64,000 bases of DNA from Gracilariopsis chorda (Eukaryota > Rhodophyta > Florideophyceae > Gracilariales > Gracilariaceae). Of this stretch, positions 1-11,692 are shown piece by piece. The notes below the pieces were generated by a model that was not told the origin of the DNA, ran no database searches, and saw nothing but the letters and a program-made list of their open reading frames with translations. Position numbers and translations under genes: made by a program. The stretch spans positions 186,001 through 250,000 of the forward strand of contig NBIV01000008.1 in NCBI GenBank assembly GCA_003194525.1. The letters are read 5' to 3'. Positions within the stretch are counted from its first letter, which is position 1. The number at the start of each line of letters is the position of its first letter.

Positions 1-411
<411 letters not shown>

Positions 412-1150
412 AACGCAAGCGTATCGTTCTCCTTATGTAAATACGCCTCTTTCTGCCGTATAGAGGGTATAGGGTACTCCACAGGCTTGCGAGGAATCAA
501 GTTGTCCAGAATGCTACGGTGAAGTAGCCTAATGTGTGACAGCGAGGCGCACCGTTCGCCATCATTATGGCGGACATAACTCACAGGCAGTAATCGTCCT
601 TGTCGATTACCAAGAGCAATTTGCAGCCAGCCCCACAGAAGTACAGGTGATCAAAGCAATTTAACACAGGACATTCCAAGGCAAGCGATTTACCCGTGGC
701 ATCCTCGGTTCCTATCTTCTTGGCAGCGATGATCAGATCGCTGGGCTCCCTCACCACGGCAAGGTGAGATAGATTCGAGAGAGGAAAGCTTTTAGTCGCT
801 CGACACGGCTAGGTGACCACTGAGAAGTGCGTAGGGCATAGGGACTCCTAGTAGGGAAGCGACAATGGTTGAGGAATGCGAGAACGAAATTGTAAGGGGA
901 ATCGAAGACGCCATCCCCGTGCTGTAGAATGACGTGGGGGTGACAAGCCTGAAATAAACAGAAAAATGGGCTAGAGAGTCAATCGGTAGAACTCAGCACA
1001 AACGTTGATGACCAACTGTGTGCAGGTTTCGTCGTGCCCCTGGCCCCACTTCTAACGGCGAAGCCGACGGCCGTGCTTCATCTGAGGCCCGTTCTTCACA
1101 AAAAAAGCCTAGAAGCCCACAGAACAGTTCATCGCGCCAAAATTGTCCAA
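412..1150. other. Non-coding stretch, nothing recognised
   Basis: Only short antisense or overlapping open frames are present. It may hold the 3' UTR of the JmjC gene; no repeat or RNA gene is recognised. Confidence 0.4.
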
Positions 1151-1154
1151 GAGA

Positions 1155-1632
1155 CACAAGTGGATGCGGCCTTCGGCCGCGGGCGGCGCTGCGCGCCGTG
1201 TGTTTTAGTGGCTTTATTTATTGGGTAGCAATCTAGCCTCCGGGAACTTTGTTCGCTAACGCTCGCAATAGCGCCCGTCGAGCCCCGGGGCGCTGCGGCG
1301 CCTAGTGTAGTAATAGCAGTACAGTTTACAACAGCCCGGTTGTGTCTGATTGGCTAATCTGTGCATTGCACTAGTTGCTCAAAATGACTGCAGTGCCAAC
1401 CAATGAAGCTAAAACACGACACGTTGATGTCTGTAACTGGCTGGCACTGCGGTCGTAATGGAGGTAGTGTCCACTGAGCAGCACGCTTTGCTGCTGCTTA
1501 TGCTGCTGCTGCTGCTGAATTCTTTAAATGCGACGGAGACGTTGCGCCAAATGGGAGTTTTTTATGCGCTTAGAGAGGCATGCAAGCCTGTTAGATGGCG
1601 CAACGCCTCTATTCAATCTAGGACACCCATCT
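1155..1632 (-). repeat. Modular GC-rich repeat, copy A
   Basis: Single reverse-orientation copy of the family described at 26296-27480. Modules in order: GGCCTTCGGCC-type palindrome with GGCGGCGCTGCGCGCC, an AACGCTCGCAATAGCGC block, an arm pair around ACTGCAGTGCC and GGCTGGCACTGC, a CTG triplet run, then GTTGCGCC and GGCGCAAC arms about 45 bp apart. Confidence 0.7.
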
Positions 1633-2399
1633 AATACATGAACAAATGTCTAAAAGTAGAGAGACTGGAGGAAGTGCTCTTTGGCCGCAAAGAATTTTGC
1701 GCGCCGTAGAAAAGTAGTGTTAAAAACCAGTGTAAAGACAATAAGGGTGAGAAAATGGAAAATAGGAAAAGCAAATAGTTTAATTATAAAAATAAATAAC
1801 GCAAAATTTTTGATTATATTTTTGTATGGATGCAAAACTGAATGCTTTCAGGAAGCGCTGAGTTGCGAATTTCTAGAAAAATTGGAATGATATTTTATGC
1901 ATTTTCAGAAATAACCCCTAAGGCTTACAGAATTACAGAAGCAGCACATGGTCTTTCCTTCTAAAATGCAACAATATCACGTAGAACTAACCCAAACAGA
2001 AAATTTTGGACCGCACATCCCCAACCAAGTGATCTAATGTCTTTTAATGCTCTTTTTGAACTTTTTTGCAAACTTAAGACGAATGGAAAACTGCTTTCAA
2101 TTTCTGCCAATTTCTGCAAAAGAAAACTCGAATTCGATATGACTCAGAAGCTTTCGTTCTAGGACCTGTTCGTTTTCGTGGAATCGAACCATCTCTTGAA
2201 ATGATCGATAAACAAGACCACTAACAGCTTTATATTGACCACAGCGGGAGGTCCCACGTCCTGAATGACCACAACTTGCCAAGTAGTCTTCAATTACAGT
2301 TTATGAAGCGGTACTCTAGTAGGCATATACTGATATGCAAAATGGGGAATGATATTATTGACTATGTCAGAATTTGGGCTCTGTGAACGATCAAGTTGC
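1633..2399. other. AT-rich non-coding stretch
   Basis: Low-complexity AT-rich sequence without convincing codon structure on either strand. Confidence 0.4.
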
Positions 2400-3320
2400 A
2401 CAGCCATCACTGACGCAAAAATTGAAGCACTCACCAGAAAACAGATCTAGCGCTGCCGCATTTTGTTTATCTACCAACTGGTTTGTGAACGCCATGAGCA
2501 TTTAGTTCAGAACCATATCCTTCTTGCGTCGTCTTTTAAGCCACTTCCATAGGAATTGGTGAGTGGTTTGCATCCCATCGGTAGATCTGAGAGGTAGTGG
2601 AGCGTTATTGGATATTGTGTTGTGTGCAATGGAACGTAACAGACACACATAGGCCGGATCACTGGCTTAGTGTACTTGTTCGGTGTGGTATAGCACTTGA
2701 ACCGAGCACAATATCCATAGATCACTCTTCCATGGCAACTCGTTGACAATGTTTGTTTATACCCGTCTCACATTTACACTCGGCTCTGTCTCCATGGACA
2801 ACTGTGGCAGAGCTGGAAGCAGCTATGACTAGTTACTGGATAGAACGATCGTCAAGCCCCCTTTCGGAGGCGGGTTTCGCATTCCATTGCAGCGAAGATC
2901 TTTGAGCAACACATCCATGAGTGCAAAGAGCTTTCGTGAGAGCATGGACACCTCATCCAAGACGAGCAGTTTTATTTCACGTAGCAGTTCCTCACGCTGA
3001 GATTGGGGACCTTAGTTGGACAAAGTGGCCGTAGTGCTGCTTTTACTGTTCTTATCGGCTACAACTAGTGCGAGCAGGCTATGTAAAGTGCAGCCACCTT
3101 CGTATAACGATGCTGCAATGCCTGCTGTAGCCCTTATTTCGGTGAGCATTCCTTCTGACTCAGCAATATCGCGAAGGAGGTTGAGCACGTATGTCTTTCA
3201 GGTTCCTGCGGATCCTTGCACAAATAACACCTTCCTCGGAGTGCTCGTTCGCTCCTGCAGCATTTGTCGTTGTTGAAATATGGCGATGACGATATCAATG
3301 ACCATTCTTTGGCGAGTTCT
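2400..3320 (-). pseudogene. Helitron 1 Pif1-type helicase domain, inactivated
   Basis: Minus-strand translation gives a P-loop GSAGT-stop-KT in which the last Gly codon is TGA (near 3208), then an AGIAASLYEGG segment and a Walker B LVLDEVSMLSRKLFALMD (around 2960-2900). This is the SF1B helicase that unwinds the transposed strand in Helitrons. Several stops follow towards 2400. The signal-peptide-like frame on the plus strand at 3016-3276 is only its antisense shadow. Confidence 0.75.
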
Positions 3321-4377
3321 TAAGGTCGCGTACTTTGATTGCAACGTTGACGCGTTTCGCACCACGCGGGCGTCTCGAGTTGTTGTAGCTCAATTCGTCT
3401 CAGTAAATGCTGCATCATCGTGCTGTAGGAGTTGGGAGAAGAGGCTGTGATGAGGTCTTCTGCCCTACTTCTGCGGTATATCACGCTATTCGTGCCCTCT
3501 TCAATGTTCTTCTCCAGCACAATCATATTGCTGTCGTATCCAAACTTACATCGCCCAGGACGATTCCGACAATAGGAAGAGTGACGGTGGCTGTGCATGG
3601 AACGAGTGAGGGCACGCAATGCGTCTTCTTCACTGGAAGGGAGTGCTTCTGCATAAATCAGCTTTTGTATCACATAAACGTCTTTTATCACCCCCTCTCG
3701 AGCCACAAGAGCATGCGGTGATGAAGCACATTGCATTCTTCAAACTCAAGGTTTGATGCAAGCCCCAAGTACTTCATTCCCAAGATGTGCTCCGAGTTCC
3801 TCTCCACGTCCTTCATGAAGTCATTAGCATGCTGGTTGTACACCTTTGCGGACCAATTTGGTTAGTCAAACGGTTGAGGGCGATTACTCTGTGCGGTAAG
3901 TGCGCTACGACTGCTGGTGTCCATCCCAAGGCGCTGGACCTCCTCTCGCCAGATGTTCAAGGTGATTGTAATGAAAAGATAAGGCAGTTCTCTCCGCGCC
4001 ACGATCGCCTGTACATGCATGCGTTTGTTCTTTCAATACAATGCTGAGTTGACCGAGTCATCGGGCAGGAAGATCGTTCCCATTTGCGCGAATTGGGAAG
4101 GTGGCACATGACCAGTTGGCTGTTGTGCTTGCTGGATCTCCTTCTCTTGTACAATGCATGCCTGTTCTTCTCTCTCCAGAAAACGCAGTTTCATGTCCTC
4201 AATTTTTTTATGGGTCCAAAGTATCCACATCTGCATCACCGGTCCACTGTTGAGGAGGATGTTGTCTGAGTACAGACGTCGCCTCGAGTTCTCAGCCCAA
4301 GCGAGCTTTCGGAGCCTCCATTCATTGACGCTGAGACCTGTGCTTTGATGTGTGGAGTTCTTTGCATCCAGAAACAC
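3320..4377 (-). pseudogene. Helitron 1 Rep (HUH nuclease) region, decayed
   Basis: Two open minus-strand pieces (4033-4377 and 3320-3736) are joined by decayed sequence. The upstream piece reads LFRxLREE-type coil then PPSQFAQMGTIFLPDD. The expected HUH motif reads LHHRML rather than PHHHIFV seen in Helitron 2, so a metal-binding His is lost. The downstream piece contains RPGRCKFGYDSN and YRRSRAEDLIT, the typical Cys-x-FGYP and arginine-proline-type block of Helitron Rep proteins. Rep nicks and rejoins the DNA during rolling-circle transposition. This copy cannot be active. Confidence 0.75.
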
Positions 4378-4783
4378 GCCTATGTCAAACTGTTTGTGCT
4401 GATCGCCGTAGGAGTAGAAATGAGAGAAAGTGCACTTCTCTGCAAGTTTAGATGCTGGTTGTAGAAGTCAGTACAGCGCATGCAAATGGTTTGTGGCATT
4501 CGCAGTCGCCCCAGCTCCGGCAGCAACAGCAGCCGCCAATGCGGCATGCTCTTCTGTTATGGTTCCTTCTACAAAGCGTGGTGCTTGAGACTCCACTCAG
4601 TATAGGCAAGTCGGATCCATAACGAGCGTTCTCATCATGGTTGGCCCCCCACCAGGACCATCTTGATGGAGAGGACCTGTCCCTCCGTGAGGAGCCCTGA
4701 CCGTGGCACTTCAGGTTCCTTTGTATTCACGTACTTCTACTCCTTGTTCCGCTGATTGCAAGCTTATAACCACTGCAGACTCA

Positions 4784-5445
4784 TCATTTTGTTGTTTTTT
4801 TTTGCAGTTCCGTGCTAAGCGTGGATCGGTATCGCTCCCGTACTACATCAGGCTTGGGCTGGATCACATCGTGTAGCTTGGGGACGATATATTGTAGGTT
4901 GATTTCCTGAAAGAACACAGAAGATTGGCACGCGCATAGTGAGATGGATCCACGGAAGGCGTACGGGTACTCCACAGAAAGATAGAGCTCGTGTTGTTCT
5001 GGTTCTGCGTAGGAACAGCAAGATCTGCATTGCCCTTACTTCGGAGAAAGAAGGGTCCGCCTTCCGTCACATAACACATGTCCATTAAGGCTTTCGTTGT
5101 TGCGAAGAGTGTATTAAAGTTGAGTAAATGGCTCTGAAAGGCTCTCCGGCTATAAAAACTGCATACCAATTCGTTGCTATTCCTTCTGCAGAACGTGATG
5201 TCTTATCCTGAAATTCTTCTACTTCCACAGCACACTCCAGTGGTTTCTTTGCCAAGCAAAACACAACCCCAATACTTACAGCTATGAGTTTTAAAATTCC
5301 AGCCCATGTAGGGGCAGGGGGCGAGCATCTGTGAGTGTTCGCCGCATCTTCCGCATCGCCTTTGATCCGCAGAAGGAAGCGCCTCAAACTCTGGCACGCT
5401 TGCATGGGTAGCTGGATCATTCCCAGCTTGAGCTGCGACGGTATC
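4784..5445 (-). pseudogene. Helitron 1 N-terminal region with a zinc-knuckle-like segment
   Basis: Overlapping minus-strand frames are open in turn (5203-5397, 5085-5445, 4864-5169), which suggests one coding region with frameshifts. The 5203-5397 frame holds RRCGRCGEHSQMLAPCP, resembling a CCHC knuckle (C-x2-C-x3-H). It lies between the acidic ORF 5446-6072 and the Rep part and probably encodes the N-terminal third of the transposon protein. No confident family match. Confidence 0.4.
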
Positions 5446-6072
5446 TCACGCATAGTAAACGCGATAGAGTGCTCGATCTGAACGCCCAGCAGACTCCATG
5501 ACCGTCGTATCAAGCTGTTGCTGTGGCTGCCGCTGCGGCAGGTGTGACGGAGCCGGGGTGATCTCATCCTCTTCCACTTCCATTGGGCAGGGCACCTGTT
5601 CTTCCTCTTGTTCAGCGTGTGGCAGAGCAGGTTGCTGCGGCGGCGGTAGCTTTGAGGGAGCAGAAGTGATCTCATCCTCTTCCAGTTCCATTGCAAAAAG
5701 CATCTGTTCTGCAGGTATCGGTGGGAGAGGTGGATGCATCGAAGGCGGAGGAATGTGACTCGGAAGGCCTCTCACAAACTCCAGAAACCCAGTTATTGAG
5801 CACGATGTTTGTAGACCTGTGCCAACGGGCCGACTGGTTCCAGCGGCGCTTCTGCTATCTGCCGCTGCAACCCCCGTAGGTGCAGGAGTAATATGATCTC
5901 CTTCCACGGCTGGATCAATGGGCCCTTGAACATGCGCTCCACTCTCATTTACCACCCCGTCATCTGGAGCTGGAGGAACTAGTACTCGTCGAAGTCTTAT
6001 AGCTTTTGCCCGTGCTGTGCCGCTGTCGACGCGACGATCACCAGCGTTTGGCTTTGCACATTCTGTGTTCAA
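5446..6072 (-). CDS. Acidic, proline-rich protein with an internal duplication (Helitron-associated)
   Basis: 208 codons from ATG. Residues about 125-205 hold two copies of an acidic block of the type M-E-L/V-E-E-D-E-I-T-(S/P)-A-P-S, separated by a Pro/Gln/Glu-rich linker, ending in poly-Gln-like QRQPQQQ. No catalytic motif is visible and it is likely disordered. Its position directly upstream of the Helitron 1 Rep region suggests it is the transposon protein's N-terminus or a captured fragment. The Cys/Gly-rich frame opposite (5498-5758 plus) is a shadow of this repeat. Confidence 0.45.
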   Translation of the reverse strand: MNTECAKPNAGDRRVDSGTARAKAIRLRRVLVPPAPDDGVVNESGAHVQGPIDPAVEGDHITPAPTGVAAADSRSAAGTSRPVGTGLQTSCSITGFLEFVRGLPSHIPPPSMHPPLPPIPAEQMLFAMELEEDEITSAPSKLPPPQQPALPHAEQEEEQVPCPMEVEEDEITPAPSHLPQRQPQQQLDTTVMESAGRSDRALYRVYYA

Positions 6073-6879
6073 CTTGGCCCTTTCAGAATGATCTCTGGCA
6101 CCTCCCGAGTTCGATCGAGGTCCACCGGAGCCCGTACGTGGACGCTCTCTCGTTATTATAATTTACAGAAGAAAGATACAATTATTCTATTTTCTAAACC
6201 CCTCAAATCTTTGCCAGCGTTCCAGGATATTTCCGAAGCTTAAAAAAGTTCAAAATGAAAAAAGTGTTTGCAGTTTGTTACTTTGCACCCACTGGGCCTA
6301 GTTGCATGAGCAATTAATAAAACTCTGCAAGACTCATAGTTATCCGATGCAGTCGTGCGCAGCACAGGGACTCTCGACAGATTCCTGTTGGATTATGACC
6401 AGCGGACTGTGCCCAGGCGGCTTTCAAGCTGTTTGATGTCTAACCCGCGTCCATATGAAAGGATTTGTCTGCATTTAATCACACAACGAAGTGCTTTTTC
6501 TGGCCTTAAGATGTACCACACGGCAGCCGCCCCAGACCCTGCACAGCAAGCTAGTATTAGGTCCAGGAAACCCTCAGACGTCCTGATCGCCGCCAATCGG
6601 CCAGTATAGCACAGAGGAGCACCTGATCTTTCCCAGATCTGTGGTACACAATGGGCTACTCTTGTGACGACCTGCACACGAGCTCGGTCTTGCCTAGGTC
6701 ACATGCCAGCAACAGTGCCCAAAAGTAGCGAGAAGTTACGACACTGCGCTATTGGTCATTTCCTGAAGGAGAGGTGAAAGTAATGGTTAGGGTCAGCACG
6801 CGAGATACTTTTGGCAGAGCGCCAGTGCAGTATATACGTCTATTTCAGACATGTTTGCAATGAAATTTCTGCATACACT
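6073..6879. other. Non-coding stretch, nothing recognised
   Basis: Short overlapping frames on both strands (6355-6677) without family signature. Confidence 0.4.
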
Positions 6880-7165
6880 GCACTGACTCAGTGCAACGTG
6901 CCACGTGTCGCAGTACACAGCTATGTTTTGCTGCTGAGTGGCTGGCACTACAATTTTGATTGTATTGCGAGCCATTCAGCAGCCATTTCGCAGTCAACAT
7001 GCAAGAGCAGCGAATAAAATGAACGATTTGCTGATGCTGCTGTTGAGTTTGGTGACAGACGAGAAGACGTTGCGCAAAATGGGCGTTCTGCATGCGCGTA
7101 CGGGGGCGTGCAAAGCGTTGTTGTGGCGCAACGCCTCCAATCATTCAACAGCACACCCCTCATAC
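6880..7165 (-). repeat. Modular repeat, copy B (partial)
   Basis: Contains the GGCTGGCACT module, a CTG-rich run near 7030 and the GTTGCGC / GGCGCAACGCCTCC arms (about 7071-7138), same orientation as copy A. The GCGCC-rich distal module is missing. Confidence 0.65.
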
Positions 7166-7212
7166 GCAAGAAAATTGCTGAAGAGGGAGAGATATTTGAT
7201 ATCCAGAAGACA

Positions 7213-7282
7213 GTCGTGTAGGTGTAAATACACTCTGCACAGGTGCAGTCGTGAAGGTGTAAAACGACTCTGCACAGGTGCA
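7213..7282. repeat. Two tandem 35-bp units
   Basis: Units 7213-7247 and 7248-7282 both begin GTCGTG and end CTCTGCACAGGTGCA, with four mismatches by eye. Confidence 0.8.
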
Positions 7283-7699
7283 AACACACTTCGTGGGCAT
7301 TTTGCCGCCAACTCGAAACAGGTGATACAGACCATAACTCGGTGTCTCCAAACAAGTGGAAGTTTTACTGCTGCAGCTCTCTTCTACACACTGAGATCCC
7401 CGAAGCTTTGTGCTGCCCTTTTTTGTAGTTGGCAAACTAACGGTCTCATCCAACGACCAAATCACAGCTTCTGAAGCTTAAAGAACTTCTTCCAACCCAC
7501 ACTAACTTTTGCCAGCGACAACGTCCACACTACATGGATCGAGCACAGACGCGCACAACCGAGTAGCGTCAAAACAGAGAACAAAGACACCAATATACAA
7601 ATCAAACGAAGTTAGAGCAGTGACCCAGAACAATACAGAGAGAAAAAACACTCAAACATCGGATGCACAACATTATGGGCTCAAGACTGTGTTGGTTTT

Positions 7700-8032
7700 G
7701 TTCAAGATGATGAAAAAAGGCGGTTGTGGAGACCGCAAGGAACAGAAGAAAAGCTTGAAGGGCATTTTTATAGGTGCAAAAAATTAGCGGATAAGGAGAT
7801 CGGCATCACAAGGACTGCCAAAAGTTGGCAAAAGAAGTTTACTTGTGTAAAACAAAAGTATTCAGCTTTTGTGGAGAAAATCTCGCAGTCTAGTAGGGAT
7901 GGCGAAGAAGAGGATTTGTACAACGCTCCAGAATATTACCATCAGATTCACAACGCGGTAAAGCTCGTCGTAATCCAAAAGCCCAACTTTCAACGGACGA
8001 ATCGGTTGGGGAAACCGCATATACCACAATAA
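7700..8032 (+). CDS. Myb/SANT-like DNA-binding protein of a PIF/Harbinger element (partial)
   Basis: The frame is open through 8032. The residues RTAKSWQKKFTCVKQKYSAF and the following NAPEYYHQIHNAV fit the Myb-like ORF of PIF/Harbinger transposons (R-T/S-x-x-S-x-x-x-(R/K)F, then an FPYYDEL-type helix). In that family this second protein binds the transposase and the element ends and carries the transposase to the nucleus. It faces the transposase relic at 8340-9430 on the other strand, the usual two-gene arrangement. The frame is also open a little further upstream and no strong ATG stands out, so the N-terminus is probably lost. Confidence 0.5.
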   Translation, partial: VQDDEKRRLWRPQGTEEKLEGHFYRCKKLADKEIGITRTAKSWQKKFTCVKQKYSAFVEKISQSSRDGEEEDLYNAPEYYHQIHNAVKLVVIQKPNFQRTNRLGKPHIPQ

Positions 8033-8339
8033 CCCGTAAACGCATGAAGATCTCCCACCAGTATATGTTACACAGGTTTATCCACAGAAAACACACGAGA
8101 CGCGCAGAGATTATCATCGATTTAAAAGGCAGTAATGACCACCGCGAGAAGACTTGGGGCATTTTAGAACTTCTGGTTACGAAACTTTGATTACGAATCA
8201 CGAATCGGATAGACAGTTCACTACATAATAAAGCAATAAATCACGCTGCCTTTATCTCACGTGGGTACCAGATGCCACTTCGGGCCCCTCTCCGGGCTCA
8301 TATTTTGGTAATAAAACGTTATCGAAATCTCCGTTTCCT

Positions 8340-9430
8340 AATCTCATGTTATGCAAGATTAAAAAGGCCAGAAAAGTGAGCTAATATCGTCTTTTTTGAG
8401 AGTCTTACTCCGTCTTTCAACAACATAAACCTATGTTTCAAAATTCCAAGAGCGCACTTCACTGGCTTTGGCGTTTTACTTGCTATTCCATTCCATACTT
8501 TCAGAACTGAAAGTAAATGCTGCTCGCGAAGAGTGGCTGTTTTCATCATGTTCGTTGATAATCAAGATGCAAAATCACCCATAAAGAACGTTCTGAAACT
8601 CACAGAAGATATTGCAAGGTCTGGAATGCCTTCACCCAGCCAGGTACCGCTATCGATGTTCTGTTTCAAGATAGACCTGCCAAAAATGTTTGAGTGTCCC
8701 AGGACTTCAGATCAACCTATATCAGAGTACAGAAACCTGCGTTGTGCATCAACCATTGCAAACACAACAATGCTCGGAGAACCTTTGAAGGACCTATACT
8801 AATAATGCTGCTTATTTTTGTACGAGGCCCGTTTGATATGGGTTCTATTCCTTGCTCTTACACAGTATGGTAGGCCCCTGATTTTCTCGAAACCTCTCAT
8901 AACCTTGGCCACATCTTCCTTTTCTGTAGGAAAGTTGATTTTGGAGTGGTGTTGTTGGGCAATGGCCCTCGAGACTTGAAACACTATGAAGCACACAGTG
9001 CTACTCCCTATGCCAAGTGGGCATGCTGTCTTCCCGCACATAGATCCCCCGGTGTACATTAAGAACGCTGCTAGATTCACTTCCGTTTTTATCGCACTCC
9101 GGTAGTTCGTGCCTTTGCAGTCTATAATCTGGCGCAACTCATCAACCAATTTTGAAGCAACCTGGGGGAGATGCGGAACATTCTCTTCCACTATACAGAA
9201 GGCAAAACCTCATGTGACAAAGTGTATTCATAGAACCATCTTCTGTTATTTCGTTGAAGCCGACATGTTCTGCCGGGAGTGCCGTGGTGCTTCCCGATGC
9301 CACGAAAAAGAAAGGGAGCAATGTTCGTTACGTTTGAGTGCGTGATACTCCCCAGGTTTTCACAGTCATGTTCCTCGCAGGCTAGAATAGCGGGAAGACC
9401 GGCCAGAAAAGTTTTGCCTGTGTTGGGCAT
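8340..9430 (-). pseudogene. PIF/Harbinger (DDE_Tnp_4) transposase, decayed
   Basis: Minus-strand order: an N-terminal segment with AAFLMYTGGSMCGKTA and SSTVCFIVFQVSRAI (9191 downward), then FPTEKEDVAKVMRGFEKIRG, then CVRARNRTHIK, which corresponds to the first catalytic block VGAIDGTHI with Asp replaced by Asn. Near 8750 an SIVVFAMVDAQRRFLYSDIG block matches the second catalytic Asp region and contains a stop shortly after. The C-terminal ALGILKHRFMLL helix (8349-8549) matches the family's AFGRLKGRWRIL block. Cut-and-paste transposase; inactive here because of the lost Asp and the stops. Confidence 0.75.
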
Positions 9431-9841
9431 CGGATAACGCTAGCAACGGATGGCTCGATTGGCTAGGGTGGAAAGCATGAGCTGTCTCTAATCTGGGGTC
9501 CCTCATGTGGCGACCCCCAGGTGAAGAAAATTTTAATTCCAAAGTGAACAGTTCAAAAGTGTCTCTGGAAATGGGAAATCTTCTTTATATTGGGGATTTT
9601 GGACAGAATTGTGAGTTGTCTCGCTTTTTGTAGAATGGACCTGGCACGACATGGCGTTACTTTTGATCATTACAGCCCATTCCAATGTGTGGCATTCAAG
9701 TAATCATGATTTCTTACACCGTTCCTCTCAAACATGCTTAATGTCGATGTGCTACTTATGCAAAAGCAGACCACCACCCAGGGAGATTTATTTCAAAAAC
9801 TTCTTGAAGTTTGGTACTGTGTCTAGATGAATTTGCAGCGC
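9431..9841. other. Non-coding stretch, nothing recognised
   Basis: No gene-like frame. It probably includes the unrecognised end of the Harbinger relic. Confidence 0.35.
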
Positions 9842-10425
9842 TTACACCTGTGCTAGCCGCCGATGCTCCGCACATCTCAACACCCCCCGTACTATAACGA
9901 TTTGGTGAAGGACAAGTGGGAGCGGCCTTAAGCCGCGGGCAGAGCTGCGTGTCGCCGTGTGACGGTGACGTTGGGTGATATGCAGGCTGCTTTTGTTTGC
10001 TATTGCTCGCAGATAGCCTGCAGACCAGTGAGGGCCACGGCGCCGAGAGTGACTTTTAGATGTCAAGAGCTATAGGCAATACTTCAATATTAAATAAAGT
10101 GCAAATTGCAGCTCCACTAGAGGGCAGATGACCCCTTAAGCCACTTTGCGAACCCCACCTGCTGCTTAGTGGATGGCACTGCAGTCAATCTTGAAGTTTT
10201 AGCCACTCAGCAGCAAGCAGGCAATCATAATGCAGCAGCTGCCAATGCACTATATGCTTTGCTGCTGGTGCTGGTGCTAATTGTTTTGTGGCAGGGAGGC
10301 GGTGCGGCAAATGAGAGTTTCACAGGCTGGTACAGAGGCATGCAAGGCGTTTTATTGGCGCAACGCCTCCTTTTAAACAAAACCACTCCCCTCATACAAG
10401 AACAAACCATTCCTGTGGAAAGACA
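9842..10425 (-). repeat. Modular repeat, copy C (degenerate)
   Basis: Contains a GCGGCCTTAAGCCGC palindrome (about 9913), the GCACTGCAGTC block, CTG-rich sequence, and GGGAGGCGGTGCGGCA with GGCGCAACGCCTCC arms at about 10295-10370. Same orientation as A and B. Confidence 0.6.
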
Positions 10426-10559
10426 AGAATAGGCCTTCGGATCCATCTCTGGCTAGGCTCAGAAAACAAAGTTCTGCATCCTTCCTCAGACTCAAAGTTC
10501 TGTTGTTGGATCTATAAAGAAAATCGTAGCACAACTGTACTGTTATATTGTTTTGATCG

Positions 10560-10820
10560 GAACGATTGCAGTTTGGTGGTACTGTATAAATGACTGCCGT
10601 GCCAGCCAACCTGGTGCTGAGTGGTTGTTACTCCTGTAGTGCCAGACAGTCATCAGCAGGTTCATTCAACATGTAGCAGTAGCCAAGCAGCCAGTAGGCT
10701 TTGAGCTTTGCTGCTGCTGCTGCTGAATCTTTCTAAAGAAGGGGAGGCATTCCTCCAAGAGAAGTTTTTGAACAGGCTGATGGAACTGTAGCAGAAGAGT
10801 AGCCTGCAGTTACGGCTGCT
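10560..10820 (-). repeat. Modular repeat, copy D (fragment)
   Basis: Holds the TGACTGC..GTGCCAGCC block, a run of five CTG triplets at about 10712 and a GGGAGGCATTCCTCC remnant of the hairpin arms. Confidence 0.45.
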
Positions 10821-10929
10821 GCTGCTGGGCCTGTGGCAAGTGTAAATGCCGCAAACCATGCGCAAGTTCCATAAAGACTTCTAAAACCCGCATCCAAATT
10901 TGCAAAGAAATGCACTTTCTCTCATATCT

Positions 10930-11687
10930 ACAATTTGACTTGGGCATACTTCTGGATGCAAGGACCTCTACAAAGCAAGACTCACATTTTTGCTGAGAGA
11001 ACATCGTTCTGAACAGTGGGCCACTGATTCAGATGTGGATGCTTTGCACCCACACAAACGTTGAGGACATGTGACTGCGGTTCTTGGAAATATGACAACA
11101 GGGGTGCACTGTAAAAGAGCAAAACATCCAGCGAGCATAACAGTAAACTGATCAACTGTTGCCATCCCAGTTTGCACAAATGGGACGGATCGTTCTGTCT
11201 GAAGGCTCGCTCAACTCAGCAACGTACTGGAAAAACAAGCACATGGATGTACAGGCGATCGTGGCACAGAGAAAACTGCATTCTCTGTTCATTATAATCA
11301 CCATGAGAATCTGGCGAGAGGACATCCATCGCTTTGGTATGGACACCAGTAATCGTAGCGCATTCACACCATACATTGATCGCCCTAGCCCTTTTGACGA
11401 ACCGGATCTGATTGGAAGGTTGTACAACCAGTACACCAATGACTTCATGAAACAATTGGAGAAGGACTCGGGCAAGTCTTTGGAATGAAATGCTTGGGGC
11501 TAGCATCAAAGCTTGAGTGCCAAGCGCGCAATGTGCCTCATCACCACATCTTCGTGGGGATCGAGGAGGGTGTGATTAAAGACGGTGATGTGATTGAAGA
11601 GCTGATTCATGAAGAAGTGCACCTTCCCAGTGAGAACGACGCCTTGCATGAACTCTTTCGTTCCATGCACAGGCACTACCACTCTCT
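10930..11687 (+). pseudogene. Helitron 2 Rep, 5' part with HUH motif
   Basis: The plus-strand frames 11159-11488 and 11485-11697 overlap by a frameshift. The first reads PSQFAQMGRIVLSE...YWKNKHMDVQAIVAQ...FIIITMRIWREDI and ends KDSGKSLE. The second has NVPHHHIFVGI, the HUH signature (His-hydrophobic-His type) of the rolling-circle nuclease, then VIEELIHEEV. The reading ends at SMHRHYHSLY where Ty3 element 1 is inserted; it resumes at 22240 with CRTRSGCCKFGYES, the same order as in Helitron 1. Confidence 0.75.
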
Positions 11688-11692
11688 GTACT
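11688..11692. repeat. Target-site duplication GTACT, left copy
   Basis: Matches GTACT at 22235-22239. The pair flanks the two 529-bp LTRs exactly. Confidence 0.9.

Larger units (their letters stand above)
2400..6072 (-). mobile_element. Helitron 1 (decayed rolling-circle transposon)
   Basis: Read on the minus strand, the region carries in order an acidic or zinc-knuckle N-terminal part (6072-4784), a Helitron Rep segment (4377-3320) and a Pif1-type helicase (3320-2400). Stops and frameshifts interrupt all of it. The Rep part aligns by eye with Helitron 2 at 10930-22752 (shared PSQFAQMG, WKNK, GMDTS and C-x-FGY segments), so both belong to one family, inserted in opposite directions. Terminal TC and hairpin-CTRR ends were not located, so the borders are approximate. 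Confidence 0.75.

Noticed and set aside
3016..3276. Plus-strand ORF with a signal-peptide-like start (VAVVLLLLFLSATTSAS)
   Set aside because: It is the antisense of the Helitron 1 P-loop region. The same kind of shadow appears opposite the Helitron 2 helicase at 23450-23752.
5498..5758. Cys/Gly/Ser-rich plus-strand ORF resembling a metal-binding protein
   Set aside because: Reverse reading of the acidic duplicated block at 5446-6072.
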